Part shown: positions 63,906 through 64,000 of the stretch, piece by piece
How the letters are laid out: the number at the start of each line of letters is the position of its first letter
How positions within the stretch are numbered: position 1 is the stretch's first letter
Assembly (NCBI RefSeq): GCF_021130785.1
Contig: NC_060208.1
Location: 169,750,501-169,814,500 of the forward strand
Direction of reading: 5' to 3'
Source of the DNA: Homalodisca vitripennis
Taxonomy: Eukaryota > Arthropoda > Insecta > Hemiptera > Cicadellidae
Length of the DNA: 64,000 bases
Made by a program: the position numbers and the translations under genes
The notes under the pieces: generated by a model
The model's database searches: none
What the model was told of the DNA's origin: nothing
What the model saw: only the letters and a program-made list of their open reading frames with translations

Positions 63906-64000
63906 CATAAATAAATATCGGTGTAATTACTGGAATGGTCCAGCACACTTCCGGTAACGTATAGGAAGCATAAAAGTATACCTCCTGGCCATCATAGTTT

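Overview
The window reads as AT-rich intergenic DNA from a large, repeat-loaded animal genome. The evidence is APE-type LINEs, a Ty3/Gypsy LTR element, long (AT)n and (CA)n(GA)n microsatellites, tandem arrays and a foldback repeat, with no operon-like gene packing. The style of the LINE and Gypsy proteins and of the dispersed repeats suggests an arthropod, probably an insect (a sap-feeding hemipteran would fit). That placement is inference; no host gene fixes the taxon. I found no confident host gene, rRNA, tRNA or CRISPR array.

Layout. About 1.24-5.99 kb holds LINE A on the + strand: a decayed ORF1, an APE endonuclease, a reverse transcriptase with YADD but a mutated motif A, and a (CATTT)n tail. 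7.7-8.2 kb holds a 28-bp tandem repeat and a roughly 90-bp-arm foldback repeat. 11,197-18,674 is a full-length minus-strand Ty3/Gypsy element with 880/881-bp LTRs, TGTACCGTA...TACGGTACA ends, a 4-bp target duplication, and gag, protease, RT, RNase H and integrase remnants. 22.1-26.9 kb is LINE B, whose ORF1 starts with a PHD-type zinc finger. 29,997-30,363 (minus) is an open segment that looks like the C-terminus of a Mutator-like transposase-domain protein. 31.28-31.72 kb is an old, diverged LTR related to the Gypsy LTR. 38.55-39.33 kb is a short-TIR DNA-transposon-like element beside diverged dispersed repeats. 42.4-42.6 kb is a compound (CA)n(GA)n microsatellite. 46.2-48.13 kb is LINE C, 5'-truncated, with the best preserved RT (YADD and motif A intact). 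48.2-48.7 kb is a 113-bp tandem repeat. 61.56-63.28 kb is an array of about 23 copies of a 71-bp unit. The rest is AT-rich sequence with short dispersed repeats.

How the parts relate. The window is mainly an accumulation of selfish elements of different ages. The Gypsy copy is young: by eye its LTRs differ at 4 substitutions plus 8 single-site indels, all in homopolymers. LINEs A and B are heavily frameshifted, and the 31-kb LTR is much older. Because the Gypsy LTR indels all fall in homopolymer runs, some frameshifts may be assembly or consensus errors rather than decay. I saw no clear undescribed functional system. The best leads are the Mutator-like terminal exon, the foldback family, the 71-bp array and several unlabelled dispersed repeat families.
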